Source of the DNA: Fusobacterium sp. DD2
GTDB taxonomy: Bacteria; Fusobacteriota; Fusobacteriia; Fusobacteriales; Fusobacteriaceae
DNA length: 39,852 nt
Direction of reading: 5' to 3'
Assembly (NCBI RefSeq): GCF_018205345.1
Contig: NZ_JADRHM010000016.1
Location: forward strand, 1 to 39,852
Below the pieces are notes generated by a model. That model had not been told where the DNA came from and did not search any database. It saw only the letters and a list, made by a program, of their open reading frames with translations. How positions within the stretch are numbered: the stretch's first letter is position 1; the number at the start of each line of letters is the position of its first letter. Made by a program: the position numbers and the translations under genes. Below are positions 36,041-39,852 of this stretch, one piece after another.

Positions 36041-37444
36041 ATGAAATTTAGAAAAGTAAAAACAGAGATAGAGGGAGTATATATAATTGAGCCTACTCTT
36101 TTTGGTGATGAGAGGGGATTTTTCATGGAGACTTGGAACCATGAGGAGTTTAAAAAGATAGGTTTAGATGTGAATTTTGTACAGGATAACCATTCAAAAT
36201 CTATAAGAGGGGTGTTACGTGGACTGCACCTTCAGACAAAACACTCTCAGGGAAAACTGATAAGAGTGGTAAAGGGAGCTATATATGATGTAGCAGTAGA
36301 CCTTCGTGAGGGAAGTGAAACCTATGGTAAATGGATAGGGGTAGAACTGTCTCGTGACAATCACAGAATGTGCTATATTCCAGAGGGATTTGCCCATGGA
36401 TTTTTAGCTCTTGATGATGAAAATGAGATTATCTATAAGTGTACAGATGTGTATAAGCCTCAGTATGAGCTTGGAATTGCCTGGGATGACAGGGACCTTG
36501 GTGTAGACTGGGCACTTGATAGATACAGAATAGATAGAGATTTACTTATACTTTCAGAAAAAGATAGAAAGAATATCTCATTTAATGAGTATCAGCATGG
36601 GTATTTTGGAGAAAAGGTGATGATACTTGGAGCTCATGGACAGTTAGGAAGAGAGTTTCAGAGATATTTTGATGAGAAGAAGATAAGATATGTGGCTTTT
36701 GGGCATAATGATTTGGATGTAAGAGATATCCATAGAATAGAAGAGGAAGCTATTAAAAACAGGGTCACAGGAATTATTAACTGTGCTGGATACAATAATG
36801 TTGATAAGGCTGAAGTAGAAAGAGATGTATGCTGTGAAGTAAATGGCTATGCACCTTTAGGAATAGCAGGAATATGTAAAAAATTGGGAATATTTTTTGT
36901 AACATATTCAACAGACTATGTATTTGATGGAGAAAAAGATACTCCATACACTGAGGATGATATTCCTAATCCAGTATCACTATATGGTCAGTCAAAACTT
37001 ATGGGAGAGCATGCCCTTGAATACAATAGAACTTTGGTGATAAGACCATCATGGATATTTGGAGCTCTAAATGATAACTTTGTTAAAAAGGTAATAGGCT
37101 GGGCAGAGGAAAAACATGAAGTAAGAGTAGTAGATGACCAGGTATCAGCTCCTACATATACAAAAGATCTGGTAAACTTTACATGGAGTATGATAGAAAA
37201 GGATATCTATGGACTTTATCATTTTTCTAATTTTGGAGAGTGCTCTAAGTATGACCAGGTGAAGTATGTGCTGGGTAAAACTGGTGGCCTTGATAAACTT
37301 GAACGTGCTAAATCAGAGGATTTTAAACCACTTGCTAAAAGACCTAAATACTCAAAACTTGACAGCAGAAAAGCTGAAAGTGTAGTAGGGCCAATTTCTC
37401 ACTGGAAAGATGGAATAGATAGATTTTTGAAAGAAATAAAATAG
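36041..37444 (+). CDS. fused dTDP-4-dehydrorhamnose 3,5-epimerase / reductase
   Basis: The ~467-aa protein joins the last two steps of dTDP-L-rhamnose synthesis. Residues 1-185 are RfbC-like: VYIIEPTLFGDERGFFMET, then GVLRGLHLQ with the catalytic His and the ligand loop VVKGAIYDVAVDLR. From about 193 it is RfbD-like: MILGAHGQLGRE (NAD(P)-binding), CAGYNNVDKAE, YSTDYVFDGEKDTPY, YGQSKLMGEH (Tyr-x3-Lys) and RPSWIFG. The natural substrate might be another deoxysugar. rfbA and rfbB are absent from the window. ATG 36041 matches the family N-terminus, but its ribosome site is weak (GAGTGA); 36035 is an alternative. Confidence 0.9.
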   Translation: MKFRKVKTEIEGVYIIEPTLFGDERGFFMETWNHEEFKKIGLDVNFVQDNHSKSIRGVLRGLHLQTKHSQGKLIRVVKGAIYDVAVDLREGSETYGKWIGVELSRDNHRMCYIPEGFAHGFLALDDENEIIYKCTDVYKPQYELGIAWDDRDLGVDWALDRYRIDRDLLILSEKDRKNISFNEYQHGYFGEKVMILGAHGQLGREFQRYFDEKKIRYVAFGHNDLDVRDIHRIEEEAIKNRVTGIINCAGYNNVDKAEVERDVCCEVNGYAPLGIAGICKKLGIFFVTYSTDYVFDGEKDTPYTEDDIPNPVSLYGQSKLMGEHALEYNRTLVIRPSWIFGALNDNFVKKVIGWAEEKHEVRVVDDQVSAPTYTKDLVNFTWSMIEKDIYGLYHFSNFGECSKYDQVKYVLGKTGGLDKLERAKSEDFKPLAKRPKYSKLDSRKAESVVGPISHWKDGIDRFLKEIK

Positions 37445-37455
37445 AGATAAAAAAA

Positions 37456-37553
37456 GGTTGTTGCATTTTTAAAGGTTTGAAAAATAAAATTCTCTTAGCT
37501 AGAAATAGTTTTGCGTCTAGTGCCAAGAATTTTATTTTTTTAACTTTCATAAA
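37456..37553. repeat. dispersed inverted-repeat element, copy C (right end decayed)
   Basis: The left end AGGTTGTTGCA begins at 37456. The core AAAAATAAAATTCT (37480-37493) pairs with AGAATTTTATTTTT (37526-37539), then CTAGA with TCTAG inside. The left half matches, in reverse complement, the right arm of the copy at 39656-39852 over roughly 50 nt (TTGCATTTTTAAAG, then AATTCTCTTAGCT, then AATAGTT). The matching right terminus TGCAACAGCCT is missing. It may terminate rfbCD transcription. Confidence 0.65.
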
Positions 37554-37572
37554 AATTATTGGAGGATGATTA

Positions 37573-39492
37573 ATGACGATAAAATATCATGAAAATAGCA
37601 GAGAATTACAACGTGCTTATTTACAAGATGTTCAAGAGATGCTAAGTAATTTTACTCCTTTACTAGAATATGATAATTTAAATAAAGTTTTAGAACTTGA
37701 AAATATTAGTTTATTTCTTGATAATGACACTTATCATGAAATTTGGGTAGATAAAGGTATAGAGGATTACCAGTTAAAAAATCAGCAGATAAAAAAAATT
37801 ATTAATAAGTTCTTTAATAAGATAGATAATGATAATATATATGAGATAGTGTCGGATATAGATGCTATTTACATAGATAATTTTTGGTATTTATTTAATT
37901 CAAATAAGTTATGTGAAAAGGTTTCTAATCAAAATTTTAAAAAGATATTGAAACTTGAAAAGATACATTTGAGAGAAATCCTAAAATATAAAGATGTTAT
38001 CATGCAATATAAAACTACTATAAAAGATTATATTTTTAGCAATCAAGATGCATTTGAAGTCATAATGGATATAGAATTTAATGAGGATAAAAAAAATAGT
38101 TTTAAAGTATCTTTGCTAGAATTAATAGAAGAAGAGATAACTGAATTAATTCATAATTATATAACAGAAGATTTTAACAAAATAAAGTATATTGAGAAGA
38201 TTATTCATACCCCAAAGATTCTGAACAAAGAAATCAGTATTCCTGAAAAAATAAGAGCTAAGGAAATATATGACAAGCTTGTTGATAAATGCTTACAGAA
38301 AGGGCGTTCAATTGGTTATGAAATAACATATAATGAGAATCAACAAGAGGAAGTAGTTTGTAAAACCGAAGAAGATGGAAATGAGCTATTGTACAAAATA
38401 TACTATAGTTTGGACTGGTTAGAAAAATATCTTGATTATCCGACTATTTTAAATAATTTTATTCATATTTTTGAATTTGTTGATTTTCAATGTAGAATTT
38501 CCAGTGTAAGTAGGGAACATGAGGTAGGAGTTTTTGAAAAATGTTTATTGCCTCAAGGAAAGAACCATTATACTAATGGAGTAGCTTTTCAACAAAAAAA
38601 TTTGAAAATTGAAATTGATTTAATGACGTATTATGAGTTTCTAAAAAGTAAAGGGATAAGGCTAGAAGAAGTATTAGAGTGGTTTTTTATGGAGTACTTA
38701 AACGATGAATTTAATATACAAGGTTTTACTCTTAGTTTACCATCAGAAGGTTTAAGCTATCTTGAAAAGTGTAAATGCATTATGGCTGAAATTGAAAGTG
38801 TGTTAAAGCAATTTGATTTATTTTGTAAGTATAAACAGATTAGTCGTGAAATGTTAGCCTATGTATCTACTCAACTTAAGTTTGAAAATGTAAAAAGTTT
38901 AATACCTGATAAGTATATTTACATTGACGAGACTAATCCGAAAATTGTAAATATATTAACATTATTATTTTCTAATCAATCGCTATTAAGTTATGTAAAT
39001 GGAATTGAAGATCAATATGACAGTTTTTATAAATTAATAGTGAAAGAAAAAGTATCAAAACAGATTTTTGAAGAATATCAAGTACCATCTATTGATTTTT
39101 TATTGCAGAATGAAATTTTATATGAAACTGATGAGGGGATTCTTAAATTCAAAAACTATAAAATGATATTTATTTTACGTGAATTATATATGATGGATGC
39201 AGTATGTAGTAGTTATAGACTAAAATTTAAAAAAGAGTTAGATTTATTAAAAAATAATAAAATGATTAAAGAAGAAAGTACATTGTTAGCTAAGAATGAA
39301 GCTAAATATTTAAACTATGTATTAAATGCGAGGCTAGCCAATGGAATGCAATTGAGAAATATTTATGGGCATGGAACAAATACTTTGGATGAAAAAAGGA
39401 ATAAAGAGATTTATTTTAAATTTTTAGAAGTTTTAATTTATTTGGTAATTAAAATAAATGAAGAATTTTGTTTGGTAAATCCAGAGAGATAA
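37573..39492 (+). CDS. large protein with C-terminal HEPN-like RX4H motif
   Basis: The 639-aa protein is rich in Lys, Asn, Ile, Glu and Asp and more AT-rich in codon choice than its housekeeping neighbours, suggesting acquisition. I do not recognise the N-terminal 300 residues, which appear helical. A middle region (about 310-370) reads EKCLLPQGKNHYTNG. The C-terminal ~100 residues are helical and contain LRNIYGHG (Arg595, His600), an RX4H motif as in HEPN RNases and as at the end of DUF4209-like proteins. No signal peptide or membrane segment. GGAGGATGATTA precedes the ATG. Defence or toxin function is possible but unproven. Confidence 0.7.
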   Translation: MTIKYHENSRELQRAYLQDVQEMLSNFTPLLEYDNLNKVLELENISLFLDNDTYHEIWVDKGIEDYQLKNQQIKKIINKFFNKIDNDNIYEIVSDIDAIYIDNFWYLFNSNKLCEKVSNQNFKKILKLEKIHLREILKYKDVIMQYKTTIKDYIFSNQDAFEVIMDIEFNEDKKNSFKVSLLELIEEEITELIHNYITEDFNKIKYIEKIIHTPKILNKEISIPEKIRAKEIYDKLVDKCLQKGRSIGYEITYNENQQEEVVCKTEEDGNELLYKIYYSLDWLEKYLDYPTILNNFIHIFEFVDFQCRISSVSREHEVGVFEKCLLPQGKNHYTNGVAFQQKNLKIEIDLMTYYEFLKSKGIRLEEVLEWFFMEYLNDEFNIQGFTLSLPSEGLSYLEKCKCIMAEIESVLKQFDLFCKYKQISREMLAYVSTQLKFENVKSLIPDKYIYIDETNPKIVNILTLLFSNQSLLSYVNGIEDQYDSFYKLIVKEKVSKQIFEEYQVPSIDFLLQNEILYETDEGILKFKNYKMIFILRELYMMDAVCSSYRLKFKKELDLLKNNKMIKEESTLLAKNEAKYLNYVLNARLANGMQLRNIYGHGTNTLDEKRNKEIYFKFLEVLIYLVIKINEEFCLVNPER

Positions 39493-39521
39493 AGTAATTG
39501 TAAAAATAAATATTGCTATTA

Positions 39522-39544
39522 GTTCGTTTCAAGTTGAAACGAAC
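39522..39544. repeat. 23-nt hairpin after the HEPN-like gene
   Basis: GTTCGTTTCAA (39522-39532) and TTGAAACGAAC (39534-39544) are perfect complements around a single base. Only GGTTTGTT follows, so it is at best a weak terminator. A second, AT-rich inverted repeat (TATAGTTAA 39577-39585 with TTAACTATA 39603-39611) lies downstream. Confidence 0.55.
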
Positions 39545-39655
39545 GGTTTGTTCATAAAATGAAAAATATAAAATACTATAGTTAATATCTTAATTTTTTA
39601 ATTTAACTATAAAAAAATTTATAGATTTATAAAGGAGATAAAATAATCAATAAAA

Positions 39656-39852
39656 AGGCTGTTGCAAATACGTAAAAAATAAAATTCTCGGCATTTGAGA
39701 TAGTTACGTTATTTATGAAGCGAAACAGAATACCGAAAATTTGACTGTCTGAACGAAGTGAGTTTCAAATTTTCTTTCTGTAAGCAATATAAATAGGAAC
39801 TATTGAAAGCTAAGAGAATTATATTTTTATGACTTTAGAGATGCAACAGCCT
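39656..39852. repeat. dispersed inverted-repeat element, copy D (long form)
   Basis: AGGCTGTTGCA (39656-39666) and TGCAACAGCCT (39842-39852) are perfect 11-bp inverted ends. Inner arms GTAAAAAATAAAATTCTC (left) and GAGAATTATATTTTTATGAC (right) also pair. A central hairpin GAAAATTTGA/TCAAATTTTC encloses CTGAACGAAGTGAG. There is no reading frame. Its terminal structure resembles a MITE or the relic ends of an insertion sequence. Confidence 0.75.

Overview
The window is low-GC bacterial chromosome with strong GGAGG-type ribosome sites and TTGACA/TATAAT-type promoters. The gene set points to Fusobacteriota, most likely Fusobacterium. It includes an rnfCDGEAB ion pump in the anaerobe gene order, a single-chain Fe-S serine dehydratase, an outer-membrane barrel protein ending in Phe, an SLH-domain exported protein, and a recF-dciA-remB-gyrB-gyrA replication block. 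The species is not determined.

Layout. 1-870: a small reverse-strand protein, a small forward unknown protein and tRNA-Gln. 956-1051: a copy of a dispersed inverted-repeat element. 1161-4150: a four-gene envelope cluster (MORN-repeat protein, two lipoproteins, and a HicB-like domain fused to a membrane module). 4280-6593: SLH protein, pgi and mscL. 6740-8796: an isolated transcription unit encoding an AAA15/COG1106-type ATPase and a HEPN protein, with a perfect 16-bp palindrome over the predicted transcription start; this looks like a two-gene toxin or defence module. 8801-10379 (reverse): YqhD/Bdh-type alcohol dehydrogenase and a small coiled-coil protein. 10640-17476: S4-domain protein, recF, dciA-like, remB-like, gyrB and gyrA, partly overlapping. 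17517-22228: USP-like protein, phosphodiesterase, pheS and pheT. 22305-25141: acyltransferase, serine dehydratase and pth. 25524-30569: rnfCDGEAB. 30717-32950: DUF969, DUF979 and pcp. 33075-34310 (reverse): outer-membrane barrel with a large coiled-coil insert. 34411-35795: an IS1341-type TnpB-only element with recognisable left and right ends, an omega-RNA region and an adjacent guide. 36041-37444: RfbC-RfbD fusion. 37573-39492: a 639-aa protein ending in a HEPN-like RX4H motif, lying between two copies of the dispersed repeat. 39656-39852: a long repeat copy whose last base is the last base of the window.

Housekeeping functions are replication and topology (recF, dciA, gyrAB), translation (pheST, pth, tRNA-Gln) and anaerobic amino-acid energy metabolism (serine to pyruvate, the ferredoxin:NAD ion pump Rnf, and pyroglutamyl-peptide turnover). 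The accessory interest lies in 6740-8796 and in 34411-39852, where two HEPN candidates, a TnpB element and repeat elements occur. Functions are inferred from motifs and context; no database search was possible.
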